Of a DNA stretch of 28,333 bases, positions 8,521 to 17,025 are shown one piece after another. The first letter of the stretch is position 1; each line of letters opens with the position of its first letter. The stretch is taken from positions 1-28,333 of the IMG/VR virus record IMGVR_UViG_3300030450_001814; one strand, 5' to 3'. The DNA is from a virus. The notes under the pieces are model-generated. The model was not told where the DNA came from. It saw nothing but the letters and a program-made list of their open reading frames with translations, and ran no database searches. The position numbers and the translations under genes are program-made.

Positions 8521-9447
8521 CTATCCGAACAGATTATCTACATTATCATCCGAACCTATTAATGCATCAAATACATCATCAGTCGGACTCTTTTCGGTTG
8601 GCGCACTGTTAGTCTGGCTTACACTTTGGGGTATATTCCTTACATTTTCCATCTGCTTAGCAACATCTTGCCTTGCATTGTTTTGGATATTTCTAGCTTG
8701 GTTTCCTCTATTTAATAGATAGTATGCCTCATCAAAACTTATTTTTGAAGAAGCAGCCTTTTTCAACACCGCTTTCATATCCTCTCCAGAAAGATTTTTC
8801 TCTTTTTGAAATTTATTAGCAAAAGCAACTAAACGTTGTTTCTTTACAACCTCTGCATTTTGCTTTTCTTTTTCGCCAAGAGCTCTTGAAACTTTTTCTT
8901 TAACTGCTCTATCGACTTGAGCATCAAAAACTTTAGCTGAATCCGATTTAGGATCTTCTAAAGCTTCATTAGGGTCATAATGGAAATCATCACCTAAGCC
9001 CAATTCTTCTTTAACAGTTTTAGAAGGTTTTCCTCCTGATTGTAAGTAATCCTTAATATGGTTTACTAGACCTTCGTCCTTGCGCATTACCTGCATTAAA
9101 GGTTCAATTTGTTTAAACTGTTTAACTTTGGCCGCAAGCTTAACAGCTTCTTTACTTGAATCCTTATAACGCTTTTCCCAATCGACATTTGAGTTACTAT
9201 TGCCCTGCAATCTATTAGGAGGGGTTGCTTGTGCATTAGCATCAAGGCCCTGCTGTATTGCGGGGGGTTCATTTCTCGCATCAAGGGTTTCTTGTTGGTC
9301 TATTTGATCAACTAAGCTATCATCAATAGCTCCATTGACTTCAGTTTCCAACTTTTCAAAGAACTCTGTTGAAGAGCCATAAACCTTTTCATTTGCTTCT
9401 TTGTTATCAGAAACGGGGGCTTTTGGGTTACCTTTACTTTGTTCCAT
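8521..9447 (-). CDS. Capsid scaffolding protein
   Basis: A 308-residue, highly charged and Gln/Asn-rich protein between portal and capsid genes, exactly where scaffolds are encoded. It is predicted helical throughout: a disordered N-terminal third (QQGLDANAQATPPN), a helical coiled-coil middle (DWEKRYKDSSKEAVKLAAKVK) and a short acidic C-terminal tail (DDVFDALIGSDDNVDNLFG), which in scaffolds often contacts the capsid protein. AAAGGAGAGATAG precedes the ATG at 9447. No protease motif is visible. Confidence comes from position plus composition. Confidence 0.8.
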   Translation of the reverse strand: MEQSKGNPKAPVSDNKEANEKVYGSSTEFFEKLETEVNGAIDDSLVDQIDQQETLDARNEPPAIQQGLDANAQATPPNRLQGNSNSNVDWEKRYKDSSKEAVKLAAKVKQFKQIEPLMQVMRKDEGLVNHIKDYLQSGGKPSKTVKEELGLGDDFHYDPNEALEDPKSDSAKVFDAQVDRAVKEKVSRALGEKEKQNAEVVKKQRLVAFANKFQKEKNLSGEDMKAVLKKAASSKISFDEAYYLLNRGNQARNIQNNARQDVAKQMENVRNIPQSVSQTNSAPTEKSPTDDVFDALIGSDDNVDNLFG

Positions 9448-9476
9448 CTATCTCTCCTTTACTAAATGCGCTAAAT

Positions 9477-11837
9477 TTACGCATTATTTTTGTTATTAGC
9501 AAGTCTTTTTCCTTCTTCTTCTGCAACTTGTTGCATTCGCTTGTCTGCATCAGCCATAGACTTGCCTAGTTGTTTTTGGTTTTCATTAGCAGAATTGTCA
9601 AGTTTTCCTAGAATTTGCTCAGTAGTAGCTTTCAATCTAGCTTTCTCAGCTTTGCTACTATCTTGAACTTGATCAGTAGCTCTTTGTATTTTACCCTTAG
9701 CTTCTTCTTTCTTTTTAACAACTTCCATTTCTGCCATCATTACTTTCATTTTTATATTAGCTTGAACTATCTGTCTTTCTAAGGTCTCAATAGTGCCAGC
9801 TTGATCTTTAATGGTACTTTGAGCTCCTTGTACTTGGCCTTGTAGTTGACTATATAAACTTTTTCTTTTAGCTATAGCTTCCTTATCTTTCAAATCAGTT
9901 TCTGCTAACAAAGCTATATCATCTATAACTCCTAGTTGTAGCATCTGTTTTAATTCATCTAGATAAGCCCATCTATTAACAGGCATTGTCGAACCTGATA
10001 TAATTCTTATATCAAATTTAGCAACATTAATATCTAAAGATTTTCCTATAGCATCACCTCTATCATTGTATAAAGGCACATTAAATTCTACTTGTCTCTC
10101 TTCTTGAAGTGCACTAGGTTGAACTAATCTAAATATCTTATGTGCACTGTAAACAGATTGAGAATATTGCATAACAACTCTACCTACTTGTTTTAAGGAA
10201 GGCTCTATACTATTCTTTAACCACTGTTTAATTCTTCGTGTTCCATACTCATCAACAGCTAACATACCACGATATGTCTCATGCTGTCCTCCTGTATCTC
10301 CCATCATAGAGGCATATATACCAGCTAAATACTCCATATCCCCCTTACTTTCTTGTACTATTTGAAAGAAAGCGCTATTCAATGGAGCTGGTTGAACTGG
10401 AGTAGGAGGCGCTGCTCCTGGTCTAATTGGAAGTAAAGCTCCAGGGGAAGATGAATAACGCTCCCAGTATTCGGTGTCAACAGACCCCTCCTCAAACATC
10501 CATCTTAATGAACTTCCTAATGAAGCATTATGCACTAATAATTGATGTGCTTTGTTAACTTCTTGTTGTTTCCCAACTAAAGGAGAAACAGCACTCATAG
10601 GATACGGAGTCCCTATCCATTTAAAGTGAATTGGAATTATTGGATAATCTTGAATCTTTTCAGGAAGTATAGTTTCATACATTAATTTATCTCCAACAAC
10701 ACAAGTTTGTTTTATTCTTGGAGCAAAGAAAGGGATAGCATTTATAACATTTTTAATAAAATCAGATTCATCTTTAACCATTATATCATATTCTTTTTTA
10801 GATATAATAACATTCTCAACTTTCTCTTGCTCTCTTTGAAGTTGACTTTGGTACTGTATTTTTACTTGCTCAATTTCTTTTTGCTGTTGTTCTTTGAATT
10901 TTTGAAGTTCTAATTGATATCTTTCTGGAATCATTTCACCTGCCTGAACTGCTTGCTCCATCTTCATTTTTCTTTCTTTAAATGTAACTTGCTGTTCTCT
11001 CATAACTTCTTGTAATTTAACTTGAACCATTTTTTGTATTTGTTCTAATTGTTCAGGTTTTATCGGTAATTTATAAAAGACACTCATATATTCAATTTTA
11101 ATCTTTTCAAATAATTCAAATAGTTCTAATAATTGATCTGACTCCCCTGTCTCTGGATCAATAGAATCTTGTTGAATATCTTTATAGGTATAATCAATTT
11201 GATCAATGCCTCTATTTTTTTCTGAATAACTATGTTCATATTCTGTATCAGTAGATGCTTTAGATATCTTATTCTTATAAGCAGGAAATAGTTCTTTTAA
11301 ATGAGCTTTAGGCACGACTTTTCTAACCATTATAAATGCTGCGTCTTTAAACAACATATCTCTAGACTTAGGATCTACATATACATCAAAAGGTTCAGGT
11401 TGTTTTAATACTACTTCACCCATACCGTTATCCATATCTGGATTTATATCTACTTGTAAGTAACCTATTGATTTACATATAGAATCATTTATAGCATTTG
11501 AATACAAAGAATTACCATCTGAAGTATACCATATATAATCTGCAAGATCTGATATAACAGCAGCTACATCTGAGTCGCTACCATCTACACCTATAGCTTG
11601 CCATCTTGGGTTGTTTGCTGTGGCATAAAAATTTAACATCTCTACAACAGGAGATATCCTATTGATAGTAAATGTAGGCATACCTTGTTCTTCTAAGGCA
11701 GTCCTCTCTTCGTTTGTTAATTGATTATCATTAGAAAAGTCAAATGCTTTTTGATTAACATACTCCCACTTTACTCTAGTACTATTATTAACTTGATTAA
11801 ATATTTGTCGTATTCTATCTACTTTTTTCTTTGACAT
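9477..11837 (-). CDS. Portal protein, P22-like, with long coiled-coil insertion
   Basis: A 786-residue protein from the ATG at 11837, which overlaps the upstream TAA stop and has GGAGAGGATA before it. The N-terminal 180 residues follow the P22-type portal pattern: a basic helix, a GMPTFTINRISPVVEML segment, a helix pair, SIGYLQVDI and the DVYVDPKSRDM loop. Residues about 258-345 form a Gln/Glu/Lys-rich insertion predicted as coiled coil, absent from short portals. A helical, coiled C-terminal 150 residues resembles the barrel/crown region. It forms the dodecameric ring at the capsid vertex for DNA entry and exit. Confidence 0.85.
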   Translation of the reverse strand: MSKKKVDRIRQIFNQVNNSTRVKWEYVNQKAFDFSNDNQLTNEERTALEEQGMPTFTINRISPVVEMLNFYATANNPRWQAIGVDGSDSDVAAVISDLADYIWYTSDGNSLYSNAINDSICKSIGYLQVDINPDMDNGMGEVVLKQPEPFDVYVDPKSRDMLFKDAAFIMVRKVVPKAHLKELFPAYKNKISKASTDTEYEHSYSEKNRGIDQIDYTYKDIQQDSIDPETGESDQLLELFELFEKIKIEYMSVFYKLPIKPEQLEQIQKMVQVKLQEVMREQQVTFKERKMKMEQAVQAGEMIPERYQLELQKFKEQQQKEIEQVKIQYQSQLQREQEKVENVIISKKEYDIMVKDESDFIKNVINAIPFFAPRIKQTCVVGDKLMYETILPEKIQDYPIIPIHFKWIGTPYPMSAVSPLVGKQQEVNKAHQLLVHNASLGSSLRWMFEEGSVDTEYWERYSSSPGALLPIRPGAAPPTPVQPAPLNSAFFQIVQESKGDMEYLAGIYASMMGDTGGQHETYRGMLAVDEYGTRRIKQWLKNSIEPSLKQVGRVVMQYSQSVYSAHKIFRLVQPSALQEERQVEFNVPLYNDRGDAIGKSLDINVAKFDIRIISGSTMPVNRWAYLDELKQMLQLGVIDDIALLAETDLKDKEAIAKRKSLYSQLQGQVQGAQSTIKDQAGTIETLERQIVQANIKMKVMMAEMEVVKKKEEAKGKIQRATDQVQDSSKAEKARLKATTEQILGKLDNSANENQKQLGKSMADADKRMQQVAEEEGKRLANNKNNA

Positions 11838-12295
11838 TATCCTCTCCAATTCCCCTGTTTATGTTTCCCCTGGCCAGGCATATCGCCTTCAACCATCTTC
11901 ATCTTCTCTAGCTCTTCTTGTCCTGCGTCAACATCTACTGTCCCATCATGTATCTGATCTATAACAGAATTAGTATCAAAATTCATCTGATCTAAAATAA
12001 CATCTTCTTGAGATGTTCCTACTCCCTGAACTTTACTATACAGGCTAGCATTTATGTCCTTTACTTTAGAAGGATCAGGTGCCTGTAATTGACCTTTAAT
12101 AAACATTTCTCTAACTGATTTCCAGCTATTTACTGAGCCTGTATTTAAAATAGAAATCATTTTAAACATATCAATCATAGGAGGAGTATCCAGCTGATCG
12201 AAATTTTTAGGCATAGGCTTATTAGTTTCTTTTCTTTTTAATGACATTTCTGACATTCTTTTATTTAAATTCTCTATCTCTTTAACTGTCGGCAT
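11837..12295 (-). CDS. Unknown helical protein upstream of portal
   Basis: A 152-residue protein with an AGGAGATAGAA site before the ATG at 12295. The sequence is charged, Met-rich and helical, with a Gly/Lys-rich tail (GQGKHKQGNWRG). It has no membrane segment or enzyme motif. Its stop overlaps the portal start (TAATG), and its own start lies inside the end of the NlpC/P60-like gene, so the three are coupled. It may be an internal virion or head-assembly protein. No family recognised. Confidence 0.65.
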   Translation of the reverse strand: MPTVKEIENLNKRMSEMSLKRKETNKPMPKNFDQLDTPPMIDMFKMISILNTGSVNSWKSVREMFIKGQLQAPDPSKVKDINASLYSKVQGVGTSQEDVILDQMNFDTNSVIDQIHDGTVDVDAGQEELEKMKMVEGDMPGQGKHKQGNWRG

Positions 12296-12932
12296 TTCTA
12301 TCTCCTGTTGATGGATTGAATCTATAACCTCTTACAAATTTTCTATTAGGTCCTTGTTCTCCACCCTGCCCTTCATTAAGTTCATACCATTCATAATGAT
12401 TAGTTTGAATACTTCTTGGATCGTTACCTAAAGGAGCTCCTCTATCATGTATAACATCTACTCCATTAAAATAACCTCTAAATAAACCATTCCTATCTGG
12501 TGTACCTGTCACATTCTTTATTAAAACAGCGTGATAACCTCCTTCAGTATTATTCACAACCATAATATCTCCTGCCTTAAGATCTGAAGCGATATCAATT
12601 GCTTGCCAATCCTTAGATGGTTTGTAATGACGCTTTTCTCCTATATGAGAAAGAAGTTCAACTGGCCTTCCTTCTACTGCGTCCATGAAAGTTGCAACAT
12701 TATTTGTCAAAGGCATAGCAATGCCTGCTTCTGTAAAAATATCATTAATACATCTCATACATACTTTTTCATAGTCTTTTACTTTCTTGCCTGACTCATA
12801 TCTCCACCTAAAAGTATCTGCACCTGATTGAACCTTATCTTTACCAACCTCTACAGCTTTTTCTGTTGTACCATCTGCTTGCGTTATATCAACATCAGAC
12901 ATATATTTATCAAATAAACTATTTGCGTCCAT
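12282..12932 (-). CDS. Putative NlpC/P60 or CHAP-like cysteine peptidase/amidase
   Basis: A 216-residue protein with the layout of papain-like NlpC/P60 and CHAP domains: a cysteine-bearing helix (VCMRCINDIFTEAG, Cys58 or Cys61 as nucleophile), then DLKAGDIMVV (residues 117-126) and a histidine in GGYHAVLI (His134). In these families the enzyme cuts peptidoglycan stem peptides. The third catalytic residue cannot be placed by eye. It lies directly downstream of the M15-like peptidase, with TAATG overlap. It could act in lysis or in wall penetration during entry. Moderate confidence because the motifs are loose. Confidence 0.6.
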   Translation of the reverse strand: MDANSLFDKYMSDVDITQADGTTEKAVEVGKDKVQSGADTFRWRYESGKKVKDYEKVCMRCINDIFTEAGIAMPLTNNVATFMDAVEGRPVELLSHIGEKRHYKPSKDWQAIDIASDLKAGDIMVVNNTEGGYHAVLIKNVTGTPDRNGLFRGYFNGVDVIHDRGAPLGNDPRSIQTNHYEWYELNEGQGGEQGPNRKFVRGYRFNPSTGDRNADS

Positions 12933-13327
12933 TACTTGCTCCTTATCTCAAAATGGGGAAAGTCATCAAATTTATTATCATCTACCTCAAAGTTCATATT
13001 CCAGTCTCCTCCCCAGCGAAGAGTAATACCCATCCCACGAGCCAACCCAAGCACGAACCCACTAAAAAGGTGGAAACGCTCTCTGTCATCCCAGTCCACG
13101 GGGTAAGGCACAACATCAACAGCACGACTAGGCTTTGAATTATGCCTACCCATAGGGTAACGGACTTTAGTTTTTCCCTCTTCATATAACCTGTCTTGCC
13201 TTCTTTCGTCTCTATGACCTTCTATAATAGAACAGTCTACATACTTAATAACTTCATTAAATACCTTTTGTAAATCTTCATGACAAGTAGAAAGTTTTTC
13301 TCTACTTTTCTTGCTAAAATATGGCAT
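12932..13327 (-). CDS. M15-family peptidoglycan peptidase (endolysin)
   Basis: A 131-residue protein that matches compact phage L-alanyl-D-glutamate or D-Ala-D-Ala type M15 peptidases. Zinc ligands fit His62 (GRHNSKPSRAVDVV), Asp71 and His125 (FPHFEI), and the family GGDW appears at 106-109. Before this, EGHRDERRQDRLYEEGKTKVRYP is the usual N-terminal signature. No signal peptide, so it would need a holin to reach the wall. The start ATG at 13327 is two bases past the upstream stop with no strong ribosome site, so coupling is likely. A phage lysis role is well supported. Confidence 0.88.
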   Translation of the reverse strand: MPYFSKKSREKLSTCHEDLQKVFNEVIKYVDCSIIEGHRDERRQDRLYEEGKTKVRYPMGRHNSKPSRAVDVVPYPVDWDDRERFHLFSGFVLGLARGMGITLRWGGDWNMNFEVDDNKFDDFPHFEIRSK

Positions 13328-13328
13328 A

Positions 13329-13646
13329 CTATTTATCTAATTTGCCGTATTTCTTTTTAGGATTAGGGCCTGGATATGGAGGTATTGTACCATCATTCAA
13401 ACCTTTCTTTTGATTAATCCCACCTAATTCACCAATATTTGTACCAGGGCCTACTGGTGGTAAGTCTTCCTTAAAACTTCCAGCACCTCTAGTCCCAGGA
13501 TCTGATGGTGGGGGTACAGGGGTTATTTCGTCAGGCTTTGAATCCTGTCCTCTTAATATATCACAATTAGAAGCAGGCAATCCTTTTGCTTTCGCTTGAT
13601 CCAAGCAATCTCTCAAACTCTTATAAGATAATCCTCCTTTAGGCAT
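13329..13646 (-). CDS. Gly/Pro-rich small protein, unknown
   Basis: A 105-residue protein starting at 13646 after AAGGAGATAGAT. The first 30 residues are ordered (LSYKSLRDCLDQAKAKGLP with two Cys nearby). The rest is Pro/Gly/Lys-rich and probably unstructured (ITPVPPPSDPGTRGAG). It sits between terminase large subunit and endolysin genes. No domain recognised; it may be a virion-associated linker-type protein. Confidence 0.65.
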   Translation of the reverse strand: MPKGGLSYKSLRDCLDQAKAKGLPASNCDILRGQDSKPDEITPVPPPSDPGTRGAGSFKEDLPPVGPGTNIGELGGINQKKGLNDGTIPPYPGPNPKKKYGKLDK

Positions 13647-13656
13647 ATCTATCTCC

Positions 13657-15228
13657 TTACGCTGTTATCCAGCTTTTTGCTTTAGGCTTATGTTTATACC
13701 AATCGCCTTGTTTGTTTTCTTTAACTACTCTAGATGGATAAGCATACTTACAAGAATATGCTAAAGCATCTATAGTATCGTCATGACCCATCCTAGGGCC
13801 AAATGTTATAATTTCATGTTGCAGATCATACATATCTGCTTTTATGTGCATAGACTTTATTGCGAATCTTTGCGCCAAAATCTCTTGTATCCTATCACGT
13901 TTCGACATCCTTGTCCCAGGTTTCTCAGCAACATACTTAACTGCGAAATCATTTCTCCTACGCATCTCGGCATTAAGGGACTGGAATATCGGCTTTGACA
14001 TAGTTGTATCCTCAACCACGAAAAGATTCGGGTGATAGATTTTGTTAAGGTCGAACATATGGTCAACAATGCCTTTCTTGGCCTCTCCAGGTATGCCCAA
14101 GACAGGAAGCGACCTAACTCTTGTATAATGTATAACGTAAACATTATTATCAGGGTCAACCCCAACAACAAGCAATACACTAAAATCGCTGTCCCTACGA
14201 ACACTATCAGTAGCAGGATCGACACCAGCAAATACGTTAACTGGTATAAATCCTTTCTCTTTATCATCGATATACGAGATACCAGATTCTTCATCATGTT
14301 TAAACTCTCCCTCCCAATATTTTATATGATCTCTAGTAAAAATAGAATCATCAGCAGACTGAACTTCCATCATATATTCTTGATAGAACTTTTGTGGTTG
14401 CCCAGAATCTGTATAGAACTTTTTCTTTCTTTCCATCTCCTTCTTGCCAAACCAATCTGGCCATAAAGGAGTACCGTCGTCTTGTATAGCTTTGTAAGTA
14501 ATCAATTTCCAGCTAAAATCTTTTGCTGCACTTTTTGCTTTGTCGTGTGCAACAAGGATGTTATTAATGAATGAATCGTAGTGAACGGGAGTACCGTTAA
14601 TACGAAGCCTACCTGTACCAGGCTCAAGAGCAGGAAAGACAACAGCCGTAACAAGGTTAGAGATTTTACTACGAGACTCAGGCGTAATGGTATTATTCTC
14701 ATCCTCAAAGTCATCCAAGACGATAAGGTCGTATCTTTTATGTAACTTAGCTCCTCCTCTAATACCTGATAAGTTAGATTTAGAGATGAGCTTAGAGCCG
14801 TTTTTAAATTCGATATCATCTTCTGTCCACTTCTTTCCTTTTTGTTCACCAAAGTAATATAATACTCTTTCATTAAATTCCATATGATACTTGATATAAT
14901 CAAGATTTGGAACACTTATTTTACTACTTGCAGCTACCCATCCATAAAACAAAGGTTCTTCAGTAAAACATAAATCATGCATTATATTGCATTTAGTTAA
15001 AACTGTCTTACCATGACCCCTAGGTAATATAACCGCTAATTGTTTTATACTCTTATCATAACAAGCATCAGCTACTTGATAATGAAAGAATGGAGTCTCA
15101 CTCCGCATAAAGTCATCAGGTAGAAATAACTTACCAAATGCTATTAAATCTTTTTTAGCTAACTCTAGTTGGTTCTCAGCTTTAGAAACATTTCTACTAT
15201 TTATATTAAACGATTTTTCCATCAACAT
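13657..15228 (-). CDS. terL: Terminase large subunit (TerL)
   Basis: A 523-residue DNA-packaging motor. The ATPase domain has a Walker A-like LPRGHGKT (residues 69-75, Lys74) and Walker B LIVLDDFEDE (Asp172, Asp173, acidic partner near 175). The C-terminal RNase H-like nuclease has GVDPAT (Asp337), VVEDTT (Glu406) and GHDDTIDAL (Asp483, Asp484, Asp487). Start choice between the two ATGs at 15228 and 15222 is open; both lie within the end of the upstream gene. Works with the small subunit (17012-17740) and portal. Several frames on both strands within it are shadows. Confidence 0.95.
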   Translation of the reverse strand: MLMEKSFNINSRNVSKAENQLELAKKDLIAFGKLFLPDDFMRSETPFFHYQVADACYDKSIKQLAVILPRGHGKTVLTKCNIMHDLCFTEEPLFYGWVAASSKISVPNLDYIKYHMEFNERVLYYFGEQKGKKWTEDDIEFKNGSKLISKSNLSGIRGGAKLHKRYDLIVLDDFEDENNTITPESRSKISNLVTAVVFPALEPGTGRLRINGTPVHYDSFINNILVAHDKAKSAAKDFSWKLITYKAIQDDGTPLWPDWFGKKEMERKKKFYTDSGQPQKFYQEYMMEVQSADDSIFTRDHIKYWEGEFKHDEESGISYIDDKEKGFIPVNVFAGVDPATDSVRRDSDFSVLLVVGVDPDNNVYVIHYTRVRSLPVLGIPGEAKKGIVDHMFDLNKIYHPNLFVVEDTTMSKPIFQSLNAEMRRRNDFAVKYVAEKPGTRMSKRDRIQEILAQRFAIKSMHIKADMYDLQHEIITFGPRMGHDDTIDALAYSCKYAYPSRVVKENKQGDWYKHKPKAKSWITA

Positions 15229-15502
15229 CTAGTAATGGATTATCTTGAGCAGGCAACTTAGCTTGAGTAGATTTAGGCAAACCTGTATAAAACTGCTTAA
15301 ATCTTGAATATGTCTTAGGTCCAAATACACCATCTAACTTTAAATCATCAGCTTGATCCTTTGGAAAGACTGCTCCTAGAAGATTTAATCCAGCCTGAAC
15401 TTCCTTTACTTGCTCTGGGCTCATCTTAGTATTACCTAATAAACTTACACTCTCATCTTCTGTTGCTTGATCTATAAATTGATCTTCTGTTGTTTTTGCC
15501 AT
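15206..15502 (-). CDS. Small protein with peptidoglycan-binding-like domain
   Basis: A 98-residue protein whose middle (VKEVQAGLNLLGAVFP, then KLDGVFGPKTYSRFKQF) follows the PG_binding_1 pattern: paired-helix LQ-x-L-x-x-LG, a DGxFGxxT loop and a closing helix with F/Y. Such three-helix domains bind peptidoglycan and usually accompany a hydrolase. Here the domain stands alone, with disordered flanks, so it could be a virion cell-wall anchor or be used with the separate M15 or NlpC-like enzymes. The 3' end overlaps the TerL start. Weak ribosome site; start at 15502 chosen as the only early ATG. Confidence 0.65.
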   Translation of the reverse strand: MAKTTEDQFIDQATEDESVSLLGNTKMSPEQVKEVQAGLNLLGAVFPKDQADDLKLDGVFGPKTYSRFKQFYTGLPKSTQAKLPAQDNPLLDVDGKIV

Positions 15503-15508
15503 ATTAAT

Positions 15509-15730
15509 TTACCACTTGCCAATAGGACAAGAAGCACCTTTAACTTTAACTTTAACATTCATCATACATCCACATTTTCTACATTGATTGTTATCTTTTA
15601 AAAATATACAATCTTTACATGTGGCAAATCTTTTCCTGGCATCAGAATCATTTAAAAAACCATTCTTTGTAACATCTACAGTTGATTTTAGTAATCCTAG
15701 CCAGTCATAATTTTCTATGTCTCTAGCCAT
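15509..15730 (-). CDS. Small zinc-ribbon-type protein (DUF6171-like)
   Basis: A 73-residue protein with cysteines arranged as TCKDCIF, then QCRKCGCMM, and a final SCPIGKW. The spacing CxxC...CxxCxC...C and the CPxGKW ending match a family of small phage and prophage zinc proteins (DUF6171-like, by memory). The first 30 residues are helical (YDWLGLLKSTVDVTKNGF). AAGGGGAGATTGA precedes the ATG at 15730. The function of this family is unknown to me; it is often found near terminase and structural genes, as here. Confidence 0.7.
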   Translation of the reverse strand: MARDIENYDWLGLLKSTVDVTKNGFLNDSDARKRFATCKDCIFLKDNNQCRKCGCMMNVKVKVKGASCPIGKW

Positions 15731-15741
15731 TCAATCTCCCC

Positions 15742-17025
15742 TTAATTTTCTCCACAACATGGATATGCTGGATAAAAGATAGTTCCATTAGGTTCACATC
15801 CGCATGCTACTTGATTCATACAGTCATCTGTACACCTCTCCCAACATACTAAACCAGAATCATCACAAATATCTGATCCGTCAGGAATACCGTCATCGTC
15901 AGCATCTCCATCGTCAACATCACCAGCACATTCATCCCAAGTTCCTTCATAAATAGTAGTCCCTGGAGGGCAGTCCTGACAATTAGCAATTCCTCCATCT
16001 GGCCAATAACAATTTATATCGGCTCCTCCAGAAGCATCTGTATTCTCATCTTCATTAGCAATACCCATGCATGCATTATAAGCTTCTGTATCTCCTATCA
16101 TTGCATATGAACTACAATCATCTTCATCAATTATAGGATCTCCTGCTCCACCACCTGGATCAGTATCTTCTGTTGCGTCATTTTCATTAAGTTCTATACA
16201 ACCACTACCTGGGTCGTTAGGATCTTGTCCATTATCAAGCATTCCTTCACAAGGACAACAAGCAACACAAGTATTTGCTGTATATACAGGAGTACAACCA
16301 GAGCTCCATTGTTCAGTGCATCCCCAAACACCATTGCCTATATAGTCCCAAAACATACCTTCTTGACTTTCGCAAGCAGGGCAATTTGTAGAATTAGCAT
16401 TACAACCTTCTGGGACATCATAACCTTCTCCTCCAGTTGTTGTTCCTCCAATGCCACCATAAGAAACATAACCACCAGCATCTTCACAGTCACCTACAGT
16501 CTCATAAAAACCACCTAAAGGCTCGAAGCTATCAGGGTCATTACATGAAGCCCCTTCCATTGATTGACCTCCTGGTCCTTGGTTCATAGGGCTTTCGCAG
16601 AAACCACTGCTTCCTCCTGTCCATGTATAACCATTTTCTATACAAGTTTGATATAATTGAGAAGAACATACAGGCCAGGGTTGACACCAACCTCCAGCAC
16701 TAGGATCTGTTTCGTGAAAACCAGGATGGAGACCTAATCCTTGTCCTGTGTAACCAGATTCAGCATAAGGTACCTCTCCTTCGACATGCCACCCTCCTGA
16801 TTCACCCCCTCCACCAGGATCTTCTCTTATATCTCCTTGTTGTCCAGGGGTATCACCTAAAGCTCCACTCCATGGCATACTAGGTTTTTGTAAGTTTTCT
16901 ACAGCATTTACGGGGGATGCTTTTACTTCTAATTGTGCTAAGGGGTTATTAAACATATTATCTCGGGGATCTCTATTAGAGAGTTTCATTTGCTCAAAAG
17001 GAGATCTAGGACTATTTTTTGCCAT
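15742..17025 (-). CDS. Cysteine-rich secreted-style protein with calcium-type repeat
   Basis: A 427-residue protein unlike its neighbours: very rich in Cys, Gly, Asp and aromatic residues from about residue 110 to the end. Residues 369-391 (DVDDGDADDDGIPDGSD...) match a thrombospondin type 3 calcium-binding repeat, and repeated CxxC and C-x-E-x-G units resemble extracellular disulfide-rich modules. There is no signal peptide; the first 110 residues are polar (APRSPFEQMKLSN-like start with Asn and Pro). AAGGAG lies 7 bases before the ATG at 17025, which overlaps the TerS end. It may be a virion surface adhesin. An exact family is not recognised. Confidence 0.65.
   Translation of the reverse strand: MAKNSPRSPFEQMKLSNRDPRDNMFNNPLAQLEVKASPVNAVENLQKPSMPWSGALGDTPGQQGDIREDPGGGGESGGWHVEGEVPYAESGYTGQGLGLHPGFHETDPSAGGWCQPWPVCSSQLYQTCIENGYTWTGGSSGFCESPMNQGPGGQSMEGASCNDPDSFEPLGGFYETVGDCEDAGGYVSYGGIGGTTTGGEGYDVPEGCNANSTNCPACESQEGMFWDYIGNGVWGCTEQWSSGCTPVYTANTCVACCPCEGMLDNGQDPNDPGSGCIELNENDATEDTDPGGGAGDPIIDEDDCSSYAMIGDTEAYNACMGIANEDENTDASGGADINCYWPDGGIANCQDCPPGTTIYEGTWDECAGDVDDGDADDDGIPDGSDICDDSGLVCWERCTDDCMNQVACGCEPNGTIFYPAYPCCGEN

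Noticed and set aside
13844-14915. Several long frames on both strands inside TerL
   Set aside because: They lie within a clear terminase gene with all motifs intact and lack ribosome sites.
16225-16518. 97-codon plus-strand frame
   Set aside because: Antisense of the cysteine-rich gene, Ser/Thr/Ile-rich as expected of a reverse complement; no ribosome site.
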